A stretch of 59,194 bases of DNA. It comes from CAYFVR01 sp046541515 (GTDB lineage Bacteria; Desulfobacterota; Desulfobacteria; Desulfobacterales; Desulfococcaceae). The notes below the pieces were generated by a model. The model saw nothing but the letters and a program-made list of their open reading frames with translations, was not told the origin of the DNA and made no database searches. Of this stretch, positions 34,154-41,815 are shown one piece after another. The position numbers and the translations under genes are program-made. Location of the stretch: contig JBKHDD010000013.1 of NCBI GenBank assembly GCA_046541515.1, positions 1 through 59,194 of the forward strand, given 5' to 3'. Within the stretch, counting starts at the first letter, position 1. Every line of letters begins with the position of its first letter.

Positions 34154-35155
34154 TCAATATCCCAAATACACGAAATCCCCGGTGATCATGGGATAGAGGC
34201 TGACGGCTGCGAAGACCGTCACGCCCGCCAGCGAGATTGCGCAAAGGCGACGCTGCATCGGCCGGATGGCCCCCTGAAGCGATTCCGCCCGCCCCATCCC
34301 TTCCACCAACCCGACCCCCATGCCGGGAATGGCGGCGGCCAGCAGGCTGAGGTATAGGGCGTATCCCACATGGCCGTATTCCCGTTGCAAGATGCAGAAC
34401 GGGCAATGGTGGGTGGGAAGCTGATAAAAATAGACCGAGATGAAGGAGACGATGGCGGCCAGCGCCAAGAAAAGAAACATGCCGCTGGCCCAGGCGAAGG
34501 CCCGGGCCCCCCGCTCGGTTTTCAGAAAAAAAATCCCGGCGGCAACTGTGAAAAACGCGCCCGAAAAGAAAACGGCGGCGGTGGGAAGGGCGGGCAAACC
34601 GGCCATCCGCCCGCCGGCGGTGGCGGCGTCGGCGCCGAAAAGGGTTCCGCAGCAGGAGGTGATCACGTTGGGACGCAACCCGGCGAAATAACGATACTGC
34701 CACCCGGCTTCCAGGAGCAGAAGGCCCGACAGACCGATCAGGAAACGGTATTTCCGGCGGATGAGCGGATAGTCGCGTCCTTGGTTGTCCAAATGGTTCA
34801 GAATGAGCCAGAGGCCGCAAAGAACCAGATTCGCAAGCTTCAGGAGCAGGGTTGGATAGCCGTGCGGATTGACGTTTAGAGAACCCGCCGCGCACATGGC
34901 CCCCACGAAAAGGTGGTGGAGGTGGTCGGCGGTATGAATGAACAGGAAAATCGAGAAAAACTGGACGACTAGCAGCCGGGCAAACACTGCGGAGACCAGG
35001 CCGGTGCGTCGTTCCCGTCGAAGCTGCGCCTCCGCGCCGCTGGCCAAATCCCAGCCGCGGAGGATGTCCGCCCCGACGCCGGCGGCGATCAGGCCGAATC
35101 CGGCCACCAGGATCGCGCCGCCGTTCAGGGCGATGACGGCGGGGCCGATGATCAA
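34154..35155 (-). CDS. Eight-helix membrane protein with DsbB-like CPFC and CC motifs
   Basis: This is a 333-residue polytopic protein with TM segments at about 2-28, 52-72, 103-120, 138-157, 188-212, 222-246, 264-287 and 305-325. A His-rich loop HTADHLHHL (74-82) and a CC pair (168-169, in TSCCGTLF) occur in loops. CPFCILQ (Cys251, Cys254) opens helix 7, recalling the DsbB C-x2-C-I-x-Q/E motif. Start TTG 35155 is preceded by GGAGG and overlaps the ATPase stop as TTGA. I do not recognise a named family. Thiol-disulfide relay or copper binding is inference from the Cys/His layout and the NosL and ABC neighbours. Confidence 0.75.
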   Translation of the reverse strand: MIIGPAVIALNGGAILVAGFGLIAAGVGADILRGWDLASGAEAQLRRERRTGLVSAVFARLLVVQFFSIFLFIHTADHLHHLFVGAMCAAGSLNVNPHGYPTLLLKLANLVLCGLWLILNHLDNQGRDYPLIRRKYRFLIGLSGLLLLEAGWQYRYFAGLRPNVITSCCGTLFGADAATAGGRMAGLPALPTAAVFFSGAFFTVAAGIFFLKTERGARAFAWASGMFLFLALAAIVSFISVYFYQLPTHHCPFCILQREYGHVGYALYLSLLAAAIPGMGVGLVEGMGRAESLQGAIRPMQRRLCAISLAGVTVFAAVSLYPMITGDFVYLGY

Positions 35156-35838
35156 GGGGATGCCTCCGGCGGCGCCAGCCGGCCGTCCCGCATGGAGACG
35201 ACCCGGTCGGTTCCGGCCGCCTCGATGACCAGGGGATCGTGGCTGGCGACGATCACCGTCTTGCCCTCCGCCTTCAGCTCGGCCACGATGGCCAAAAAGG
35301 ATTTCGCCAATGGGGTGTCCAGGTGCGCCGTGGGTTCGTCGGCGATGATCACCCGGGGGCGGTTGACCAGGGACCGGGCGATGGCCACCCGTTGCCGCTC
35401 CCCGCCGGACAGGTGTTCCACCCGTTCCCGAAATCGGTCGCCGACCCCGAAGCGGTCCAGAAGTTTTTGGGCGCGATCGCGCACGTCCCGGTGTGCTTCT
35501 CCCGTGGGATAGGCCGGCAACATCACGTTTTCCAGGGCGGTGATTCCCGGAAGGAGCTGGTCGTTCTGAAAGACGAAGCCGAAGGTCTTCCGGCGCGTCT
35601 CCGCCGCGAACCGTTCCGGCAGACTGGTGATTTCGCGGTCTTCCAGGAAAATCCGGCCCGCGGTGGGCCGGGCCATGCAGCCGACGAGGGTCAGCAGGGT
35701 GGTCTTTCCGGAACCGCTGGGGCCGCGCAGGACCGTCACCGCACCGTCGTCGATCTTCAGGTCGACGTCCCGCAACGCCGGGAACGCGTTTCGGCGACCG
35801 GCGTTGAAAATTTTGGACACCCCCGCCAGCCGAATCAT
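35152..35838 (-). CDS. ABC transporter ATP-binding protein (MacB/LolD type)
   Basis: This 228-residue ATPase has Walker A GPSGSGKTTLL, the Q-loop FVFQNDQLLPG (Gln-Asn-Asp form typical of LolD/MacB), signature LSGGERQRVAIARSL, Walker B RVIIADEPTAHLD and the H-loop VIVASHD. It pairs with the FtsX-like permease encoded just upstream; the two genes overlap as ATGA. The class is mechanotransmission rather than a classic importer or exporter. It probably drives lipoprotein or periplasmic-complex handling, or export coupled to the NosL proteins. Confidence 0.93.
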   Translation of the reverse strand: MIRLAGVSKIFNAGRRNAFPALRDVDLKIDDGAVTVLRGPSGSGKTTLLTLVGCMARPTAGRIFLEDREITSLPERFAAETRRKTFGFVFQNDQLLPGITALENVMLPAYPTGEAHRDVRDRAQKLLDRFGVGDRFRERVEHLSGGERQRVAIARSLVNRPRVIIADEPTAHLDTPLAKSFLAIVAELKAEGKTVIVASHDPLVIEAAGTDRVVSMRDGRLAPPEASP

Positions 35839-36974
35839 CCGCCCCGCCGCATGACGGTGTCCGGGTCAAGGGTCGCCGCGCGCCACACGGGAACGACGGT
35901 GACGAGCGTGTAGGGGGCGACCGTGAGAAAGAAAAGGGTGGCCAGGGCGAACGGGTCCACCTCCGGCCGAAGCTGAAACCGGGGGTAGAGCGTCGCCCAT
36001 CCCTTGAGGGCCTGTTCGAAAAGCGGGGCTGAGGCGGCGAAGACGTGGAGCCAGGCCAGTCCCGTTCCCGTCAGAAAGGCGAGGACCGAAATCGCGGCGC
36101 CTTCCCGGAAACGGACCGCCAGCACGTCGGAGGTGTCCCATCCCACCGCCTTGAGGACGCCGATTTCGTGGCGTTCCTCGGCGCTCAGGCCCCCCGCCCG
36201 GTCCCAGGCGAAAATGAGAAAGGCCGCCGCGCTTCCGCACAGGAGCGCCAGGATGTAGCCGCCCCGCCAGTCGAAGACCGCGTCGTAGGTGCGCAGAATC
36301 TCCTCCCGGGAGATGGGGCGGGTATCCGGCAATGCCCGCAGAATTTTTTCGGCGATGGTCGGGCTTTCCCGGAGATTGCGAATCCGGACGCTCAGGTCGG
36401 TGGCAAAGCCCTTGGGGACACCGGTTATCCGGCGGAACGTGGGCTCGGACATCAGAATCAGGTCGGCGGAAACCAGTCCGGCGTTTTCCCCGAAGGTCTC
36501 GGCCACCCGCAGCAGCATGGCCTCCCGGTCATGGGTCTGGAAATAGAGCCGATTCCCCCGGGTCGCCTCCCAGGTTCGGAGCACTCCTTCGCCCGCCGCC
36601 ACCGCCTCGTCGCCGTGGGGGAAATCCTCCGGAACCATCAGGGTGTAATTGGCGCCCGCCGCGGCGTTGAAATAGTAGCCCCACAGCCGGGGCCGAACCG
36701 ACCGCGCGCCCCGAATCGCCTCGATTTTTTCCGCGTAGGCCTCGGGAATCAGGTCGTGCCGGCCGGCCACCAGCCGTTGCACCACCATTTCGGGCGCCTC
36801 CGCCAGCAGGGCCCGGGCCTCCCGCCGAATCGCCCCCGCGAAAAACAGCGCCGAGCCGATCAGGAAAATCAGCCCCGTGTAGACCGACAGAAGCGCCAGA
36901 TGCTTCCACCGATGCCGCCACAGCCTGGACAAGGTGAAATCCAGGAGATGGCCCTGGCGGTCAATCCACCCCAT
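35835..36974 (-). CDS. MacB/FtsX-like ABC permease
   Basis: This 379-residue protein has the one-plus-three helix layout. TM1 lies at about 25-48, followed by a periplasmic domain of about 180 residues (starting RREARALLAEAPEMVVQRL), then three helices in the C-terminal 150 residues (GGYILALLCGSAAAFLIF; ISVLAFLTGTGLAWL; LATLFFLTVAPYTLVTV). A conserved cytoplasmic LSAEERHEIGVLKAVGWDTSDV coupling segment, typical of FtsX-domain permeases, precedes the last two. Start MGWIDRQGHLL overlaps the upstream gene by 14 bases. The substrate is unknown. Confidence 0.88.
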   Translation of the reverse strand: MGWIDRQGHLLDFTLSRLWRHRWKHLALLSVYTGLIFLIGSALFFAGAIRREARALLAEAPEMVVQRLVAGRHDLIPEAYAEKIEAIRGARSVRPRLWGYYFNAAAGANYTLMVPEDFPHGDEAVAAGEGVLRTWEATRGNRLYFQTHDREAMLLRVAETFGENAGLVSADLILMSEPTFRRITGVPKGFATDLSVRIRNLRESPTIAEKILRALPDTRPISREEILRTYDAVFDWRGGYILALLCGSAAAFLIFAWDRAGGLSAEERHEIGVLKAVGWDTSDVLAVRFREGAAISVLAFLTGTGLAWLHVFAASAPLFEQALKGWATLYPRFQLRPEVDPFALATLFFLTVAPYTLVTVVPVWRAATLDPDTVMRRGG

Positions 36975-37308
36975 CGGTCGTCCCGTCGGGCATCCCGTCG
37001 TCTTGGGCATGCCGCCCTTTCCGCATTTCCGGGGGCGGGATCATGCCGCCCGAAGGGAAGTGGTCCAGGGCCATGGGGTGGTCCTGAAAGGGGGCAAAGC
37101 GGTCGGCCTGGCTGGGATGGCGGGTGTACCGGGCTTCGGTGAACAGGGCGAGGTCGGTCAGCCCCAGTTTCCGAACCAACGTACGGCCCGCGATTCGTCG
37201 TTCCGCGTGACGGGCCGCCGTAAGCGCCGGATGAACGGCGAACAGATAGAGCCATCCGCCGACCAGGGGAAGCAGGAGGGCCGCCAAAAGGGTCGAGGGG
37301 CGAATCAT
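36961..37308 (-). CDS. Conserved small membrane-anchored protein of the NosL/ABC operon
   Basis: This 115-residue protein has one N-terminal hydrophobic helix (STLLAALLLPLVGGWLYLF), acting as an uncleaved anchor or signal. A soluble part follows with the distinctive motif LTDLALFTEARYTRHPSQAD and then FQDHPMALDHFPSGG. I recall this motif as conserved in similar operons of Geobacter-like bacteria, but it has no named function. Several His (RYTRHPS, QDHP, DHFP) could bind metal; this is inference. It lies between the first NosL gene and the permease and overlaps the permease. Confidence 0.75.
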   Translation of the reverse strand: MIRPSTLLAALLLPLVGGWLYLFAVHPALTAARHAERRIAGRTLVRKLGLTDLALFTEARYTRHPSQADRFAPFQDHPMALDHFPSGGMIPPPEMRKGRHAQDDGMPDGTTDGVD

Positions 37309-37424
37309 GACGGGATCAAGGCGCCTGCAAAACGAAGAAGGATCTTCCGCCGGGAATCTTCCAGCCTTGTCGCGGAATCGGTCCCTTTCCGGGATCGGGG
37401 CTTCCGAAATCGCGGGTCCAAGGG

Positions 37425-37916
37425 TCAATCCAGGGTCTCGATCAGGTCCGGAGTGATTTCGTCGAACCGAACCGTCCGTTTTCCATGGTGATCCGCCGAA
37501 AAGGTCGCGGCGTCCTCCGCCGTCGCCAGGGGAATCAATTCCCGTCCCATGGGGCCGTACACGTCGCTTCCGATAACGAAGAAGGCTTCCTCCGCCGGGA
37601 TGAGCCGCATGTCGTAGTATTCCGTGACGTGTATCCGGCGGACGGCCTCGGCGGAGCGGGACGGATCGTATTTCTTCACGTCGAAGAGATACTTGAACAT
37701 GTCCTTGGCGCCGTCGAAATAGGCCGTGTGGCCGTCTTCGAATCCGACGGCCGCCAACCAGTCGGGATATTTGGCCACGAACATCCCGCAGACCGGGCAT
37801 TTTTCCCGGGGTCCGGGCTTCGGCGGAAGCGGGTTCTCGGCCGCCGCGGAAGCGCCGACGCAAAAAAGCAGCAGCAATCCCGTTGTCCAAGTAAACTTTT
37901 TCCAGGGCGTTCGCAT
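37425..37916 (-). CDS. Exported NosL-domain protein (first gene of the NosL/ABC operon)
   Basis: This 163-residue protein has a signal peptide (core TTGLLLLFCVGASAAA), then CPVCGM (Cys40, Cys43, Met45) and the NosL fold (VGFEDGHTAYFDGAKDMFKYL ... EEAFFVIGSDVYGPMGREL). The final strands HGKRTVRFDEITPDLIETL are typical of NosL. It probably binds a copper ion or delivers it to a partner. It differs from the second NosL of the operon by lacking the extra Cys pair. It starts the operon; a bidirectional terminator lies just upstream. Confidence 0.85.
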   Translation of the reverse strand: MRTPWKKFTWTTGLLLLFCVGASAAAENPLPPKPGPREKCPVCGMFVAKYPDWLAAVGFEDGHTAYFDGAKDMFKYLFDVKKYDPSRSAEAVRRIHVTEYYDMRLIPAEEAFFVIGSDVYGPMGRELIPLATAEDAATFSADHHGKRTVRFDEITPDLIETLD

Positions 37917-37955
37917 GATTTTAAGGTTTTTCCATGGTGAATGGTGGAAAAATAG

Positions 37956-37999
37956 AAAAGAGCGCGAAGGCGCCCGCGTCGGTACCGTCGCGCTCTTTT
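37956..37999 (-). terminator. Bidirectional intrinsic terminator
   Basis: This is a 12-bp perfect stem (37956-37967 with 37988-37999). Arms begin AAAAGAG and end CTCTTTT, with T5 on the plus strand and a U-rich TTTTCTATTTTT tract on the minus transcript. It ends the small-membrane-protein transcript before the NosL operon begins. Confidence 0.75.
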
Positions 38000-38098
38000 T
38001 CGGGAAAGCCGGGAATGGGTTGGCGGGCTAGGGAACGGGGGTTTTCGAACGAGGAAGCCGTCCGCCCCGGTTTATGGGAAGAGCGGGAGGCGCATGGT

Positions 38099-38401
38099 TC
38101 AAAGTGGGTCGGCGGGGACGTGAACGATGGTTTGGGTTCCAGACGTTTCGCCGGCATTTCCGGCATCCTGGGATATGCCGGTTTCCGGCCCGGCAAGCAG
38201 AAAAATGGCGATAAACCACAACACAAGGGCGATGGCGACCAGCGTGCCGATTGCGCCGCGCGTGTCGTTGGCTCTGTTGTTGCGCGATTCCTGGGCATGA
38301 ATTCCCGTCCGGCTTTCACCGGCTCTCCTGAACTTGGCGGACGCGATCCGTTTTGCGGAGGGGCTCGATCGGGGCTTTGCCTTCAAATGAGATAAAAACA
38401 T
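38099..38401 (-). CDS. Small single-helix membrane protein with a sigma-54-type promoter
   Basis: This 100-residue protein has a basic Ser/Arg-rich N-terminal 45 residues, a transmembrane helix (GTLVAIALVLWFIAIFLLAG) and an acidic or neutral extracytoplasmic tail rich in Gly, Thr and Ala. I do not recognise a family. ATG 38401 has AGAAGGAAA upstream. A -24/-12 element and two direct repeats lie upstream (38496-38555), and the divergent neighbourhood contains a sigma-54 activator. This suggests a stress- or signal-induced envelope protein, analogous in logic to psp systems but not homologous as far as I can see. Confidence 0.65.
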   Translation of the reverse strand: MFLSHLKAKPRSSPSAKRIASAKFRRAGESRTGIHAQESRNNRANDTRGAIGTLVAIALVLWFIAIFLLAGPETGISQDAGNAGETSGTQTIVHVPADPL

Positions 38402-38495
38402 GTAACGTTTCCTTCTCCGGTTTGTCAATGGGGATGGGGGGTTGCCAATGAATTTTTTCCGTCGTGAACGGGGATAGGGGATGTGAATATTATAA

Positions 38496-38509
38496 GCAAA
38501 ATTTGTGCC
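38496..38509 (-). promoter_or_regulatory. Candidate sigma-54 (-24/-12) promoter
   Basis: The minus strand reads GGCACAAATTTTGC followed by T, matching the consensus TGGCAC-N5-TTGCW except for A in place of the first T. Spacing between GG and GC is exactly ten bases. The predicted start near 38484 leaves about 83 bases before ATG 38401. A TATAAT directly downstream of the element could alternatively be a sigma-70 -10 box, but it lacks a proper -35. Confidence 0.55.
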
Positions 38510-38522
38510 TTTTTGCCTCAAT

Positions 38523-38555
38523 GCTAAAAGCCACTGATATTTTTGCTAAAAGCCA
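38523..38555. repeat. Paired 11-bp direct repeats, possible activator sites
   Basis: GCTAAAAGCCA occurs at 38523-38533 and 38545-38555, start to start 22 bp (about two helical turns). Each copy contains the small dyad GCT-AAA-AGC. They lie 14-46 bp upstream of the -24 element. This is an arrangement expected for an enhancer-binding protein site, although closer to the promoter than the usual 80-150 bp. Confidence 0.6.
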
Positions 38556-38708
38556 AGCGTGGCAGATTCGCCCTGGAAGGATGAAACACTTTGGAACCCC
38601 CCCCGGACGAGGAGTCGGATGGAGAATACGGATAAAAAACCAAATTTTTCAATGTTTTGTGAACGGAGTCTTCGAATGGCAAACCGCTCGGCCGATGGCG
38701 CGATGGAA

Positions 38709-38740
38709 TGACACAGTGACACAGTGAGACACCGACACAA
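38709..38740. repeat. Degenerate 8-bp periodic repeat (TGACACAG)
   Basis: Four consecutive 8-mers (TGACACAG, TGACACAG, TGAGACAC, CGACACAA) lie about 75 bp past the sigma-54 activator stop in the noncoding region. They could be a microsatellite or a protein-binding array. Confidence 0.5.
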
Positions 38741-38813
38741 TGGAACTGTTCGTGGGACGGGATCGGGGCGGGGTGGATTCTTTGGGCGGCGGAATTGGAG
38801 AGATCTCGACGGG

Positions 38814-40187
38814 TCAGGGATTTCGCGACAAGAACCGATACAACGTGGAGCGGGAGACGCCGAGGATCTCGGCGGCCCGTTTTTTGTTGCCCGCCACCTC
38901 TTCCAGCGCCCGGCGAACCTGGTTGCGGGTCAAACCGCCGTCCCGCTTCTGGACGGCGTACCGCGGGGATTTTTCCCCCCGCCGCACGGAGGCGGGCAGG
39001 TGCTCCGGCTCGATGGGCATGCCTCGGGACTGAACAAGGGCGTACTGGAGGGCGTTCTGCAATTCCCGAACGTTTCCCGGCCAGGGATGGTCGGAAAGAA
39101 GTTGAAGCGCGGCGTCCGTTGCCGCCGCCGGCCCGAAACCATTTTCCCGACTGAATCGCGAAAGGAAATAGCGTGCCAAAAGGGGGATGTCGCCGGGCCT
39201 TTCCCGAAGGGCGGGGGTCGAGACGGGCATGACGCAAAGGCGGTAATAAAGATCCTCGCGAAATCGTTTTTCGGCCACCTCCCGTTCCAGATTGCGGTTG
39301 GTGGCGCTGATCACCCGCACGTCGATGGGGATCGTTTTTTCCCCCCCCACCCGTTCCAGCCGGCCTGATTCGAGGACCCGCAGGAGCTTGACCTGCAGTT
39401 CCCGCTTCAGCTCGCCGATCTCATCCAGGAAGATCGTTCCGCCGCTGGCCAGTTCAAACCGGCCCTTCTTGTCCCGAATCGCGCCGGTAAACGCCCCCTT
39501 GACATGGCCGAAAAGCTCCGACTCGATCAGCCCGTCGGGAAGCGCGCCGCAGTTGAAGGGGACGAAATGGGCCTCGGCCCTGGGACTCTCCTGGTGGATG
39601 GCCTGGGCCACCAGCTCTTTTCCCGTCCCGCTTTCTCCCTGGATGAGCACCGGCGCGGGGGTGGGGGCCACCTTCCGGATGGTGTCAAACAGGTTTTGCA
39701 TCACGGTTTCCCGTCCGATGAGGCCCCGAAATCCCTCTTTGCAGGAGTCGCCGGCGATTCGTTTTAAATCGCTGACATCCTGGAAAAAAACCGCCGCCAG
39801 ACGGCGTCCGGCGTGGGAGAGGGGGACCGCCGTCATCAGGACTGCGGCGTCCCGGCGACGCTGATTCACCCGGAGCGCCACGCGTTTCCGGGATCGCAAA
39901 GGGCGGTTTTCCCGAATGGCCCGCAGGCCGAGTTGCCGGGCCTCCTCGACTTCGGGAGGGGCGGATTCGCCCCGGCCCGATCCGGGCGAACTCCTCCCCT
40001 TGCCCCGCGTTTCCATGGTTTCGGGGCGCACGTCAATGTCTTCCGCAAGGCCGAATGTGCGCCTGAGGATGTCGTTGACCGGCCGGTACCGGCCCGACTC
40101 GTCCACGATCAATATTCCCCAGGGAATTTCGGCCATCAGCATTCGGGCGAATTCCGCGTCGTGGGTGGGGGGGATCAGGGGGGACAT
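38814..40187 (-). CDS. PAS-AAA-Fis sigma-54-dependent transcriptional activator
   Basis: This 457-residue enhancer-binding protein has a PAS-like domain at about 15-145 (EIPWGILIVDESGRYRPVND), no receiver domain, then AAA+ with Walker A GESGTGKE (184-191), the sigma-54 contact loop GAFTGA (231-236) intact, Walker B GGTIFLDEIGEL and RFREDLYYRL. A Fis-type HTH ends the protein (KKRAAEILGVSRSTLYRFL). It activates -24/-12 promoters in response to a PAS-sensed cue. The start was set at MSPLIPPTHD with AGGAA upstream; the frame opens 25 codons earlier. The neighbouring -24/-12 element is the obvious target candidate. Confidence 0.95.
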   Translation of the reverse strand: MSPLIPPTHDAEFARMLMAEIPWGILIVDESGRYRPVNDILRRTFGLAEDIDVRPETMETRGKGRSSPGSGRGESAPPEVEEARQLGLRAIRENRPLRSRKRVALRVNQRRRDAAVLMTAVPLSHAGRRLAAVFFQDVSDLKRIAGDSCKEGFRGLIGRETVMQNLFDTIRKVAPTPAPVLIQGESGTGKELVAQAIHQESPRAEAHFVPFNCGALPDGLIESELFGHVKGAFTGAIRDKKGRFELASGGTIFLDEIGELKRELQVKLLRVLESGRLERVGGEKTIPIDVRVISATNRNLEREVAEKRFREDLYYRLCVMPVSTPALRERPGDIPLLARYFLSRFSRENGFGPAAATDAALQLLSDHPWPGNVRELQNALQYALVQSRGMPIEPEHLPASVRRGEKSPRYAVQKRDGGLTRNQVRRALEEVAGNKKRAAEILGVSRSTLYRFLSRNP

Positions 40188-40389
40188 GGTGCGTTCCTGG
40201 AAAAGTGCGGGCGGTTCATGACATTCGGGCGTTTCAACGGAAAACCCCGATTCATCCAGCATCGCGCGTTTTTTCGAGGGAAAACCGGCGGCGAGGCGGG
40301 GAGGGGCGGCGATGGGACGGGGATTATGAAATCAATAGGGCCTTATGCGCCGTTTGTAAACCCAAAATTACCCAAAGCCCACGAATGAT

Positions 40390-40418
40390 TTGACTTCCCG
40401 GAATCGCTCCATTATGGA
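40390..40418 (+). promoter_or_regulatory. Candidate sigma-70 promoter for namZ
   Basis: TTGACT (40390-40395), a 17-base spacer and TATGGA (40413-40418). The -35 is good and the -10 poor. It lies 54 bases before the gene. Confidence 0.35.
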
Positions 40419-40471
40419 AGTCGTCGGCCCCGCGAGACCTGAAATGTCAACTTCATTCGAGGAGAATCGCC

Positions 40472-41656
40472 ATGGCGGCAAGCGTGCGAAGCGGACTGGA
40501 AACCTTGTTGTCCGAGCCGAATCGAATCCCGGCGTCCGGCCGATTGGGGCTGCTGTGCAACCCGGCCTCGGTGGACCGGAACCTGGTCCATGCCCGGGAG
40601 CGGATCGACGAGGCGTTCCCGGGACGGCTGAAGGCGCTCTATTCCCCCCAGCACGGCTTTTTCGCGGAAAAGCAGGACAACATGGTCGAATCGCGTCACG
40701 TCACCGACCCGGTGCTCGGCCTCCCGGCGTTTAGCCTGTACGGGGAAACCCGACGTCCCGCGGCGGAAATGTTTGACCCCATCGACCTGTTGCTGGTGGA
40801 TCTTCAGGATGTGGGAACCCGGGTGTATACCTTCGTTTACACCATGGCCCACTGCATGGAAGCGGCCCGGGAAACCGGCCGGAAGGTGGTGGTGCTGGAT
40901 CGGCCCAATCCGGCGGGGGGCATGGTCGTGGAGGGCAATTTGCTGGACCCCGAACGCTGCGCTTCCTTCGTGGGAAAATATCCCATCCCCATGCGGCACG
41001 GCCTCACCATCGGAGAGCTGGCCGTATTTTTCAACGAAGCCTTCGGCATCGGCTGCGATCTGGAGGTGGTTCCCATGGCGGGCTGGCGACGGCGAATGCG
41101 GTTCGCCGAGACCGGTCTGCCCTGGGTCGCGCCTTCCCCCAATTTGCCGACGCCGACGTCCGCCCTGGTGTATCCCGGCCAGGTGATCTGGGAGGGGACC
41201 AACGTCTCCGAAGGGCGGGGAACCACTCAGCCCTTTGAATTGTTCGGCGCCCCTTTTTTCGATGTCCCCGCCATCGTCCAGGCGCTTGGCGGCTCCCGCC
41301 CGCCGGGCGCCTTCCTGCGCGCCCATGCCTTCGAGCCGGTGGCCGGAAAATGGGCCGGCGATCTTTGCCGGGGATTTCAGCTTCACGTCACGGAACCGGC
41401 GGTCTTTCGTCCCTATGGCCTGGCCTTGCGGCTGCTCCATGCCGTGATGGCCACCTCGGGGGACGCGTTCCAGTGGAAGCCGCCGCCCTACGAATACGAG
41501 TTCGAGCGGCTGCCCATGGATCTGATCCTGGGAGATCGTCGGGTGCGGACCCGGCTGGAGGCCGGGGAGCCGGTGGCCGAAATCGAGCGGGACTGGGAAG
41601 CCGACCTTCGGCGCTTTGGGGAAGAGGCGCGCCGGTTTCACCGCTATCCGGATTAA
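40472..41656 (+). CDS. namZ: Exo-beta-N-acetylmuramidase NamZ-like (DUF1343)
   Basis: This 394-residue DUF1343 protein has RLGLLCNPASVDR, LKALYSPQHGFFAEKQDN, VDLQDVGTRVYTFVYTM, VLDRPNPAGG and WVAPSPNLPTPTSALVYPG, then EGTNVSEGRGTTQPFELFG. DUF1343 contains NamZ, shown in Bacillus to release terminal MurNAc from peptidoglycan chains. No signal peptide is visible, so either it acts in the cytoplasm on imported fragments or the start is further upstream. ATG 40472 has GAGGAGA upstream. Two genes downstream a MurU-AmgK fusion would consume MurNAc, supporting a recycling role. Confidence 0.88.
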   Translation: MAASVRSGLETLLSEPNRIPASGRLGLLCNPASVDRNLVHARERIDEAFPGRLKALYSPQHGFFAEKQDNMVESRHVTDPVLGLPAFSLYGETRRPAAEMFDPIDLLLVDLQDVGTRVYTFVYTMAHCMEAARETGRKVVVLDRPNPAGGMVVEGNLLDPERCASFVGKYPIPMRHGLTIGELAVFFNEAFGIGCDLEVVPMAGWRRRMRFAETGLPWVAPSPNLPTPTSALVYPGQVIWEGTNVSEGRGTTQPFELFGAPFFDVPAIVQALGGSRPPGAFLRAHAFEPVAGKWAGDLCRGFQLHVTEPAVFRPYGLALRLLHAVMATSGDAFQWKPPPYEYEFERLPMDLILGDRRVRTRLEAGEPVAEIERDWEADLRRFGEEARRFHRYPD

Positions 41657-41761
41657 TCCGCCGCCCGGCTGGCTTTTTTCCAAAATTCGCGCTCCGACTT
41701 GCGGAGGCGTTCCCCTCTTTTGCCGGCGGAGTGACGGAAAGCGCGCCGAAGAAGCGAAAAA

Positions 41762-41793
41762 AAACCCCGCATGATCCAAATCATGCGGGGTTT
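41762..41793 (-). terminator. Intrinsic terminator shared by namZ and the 90-residue membrane gene
   Basis: A perfect 14-bp stem (41762-41775 with 41780-41793, loop CCAA) is preceded on the plus strand by A8. Read on the minus strand it ends in GGGG-T8, a textbook terminator for the gene at 41816-42088. Confidence 0.9.
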
Positions 41794-41815
41794 GATCGTC
41801 CGGAAAAAAGGGAAA

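Larger units (their letters stand above)
38402..38813. other. Intergenic control region between the small membrane gene and the sigma-54 activator
   Basis: It contains a -24/-12 promoter at 38496-38509 (minus strand), a TATAAT box overlapping it at about 38490-38495, two direct repeats at 38523-38555, and an 8-bp periodic array at 38709-38740. No coding sequence is evident. Confidence 0.6.
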
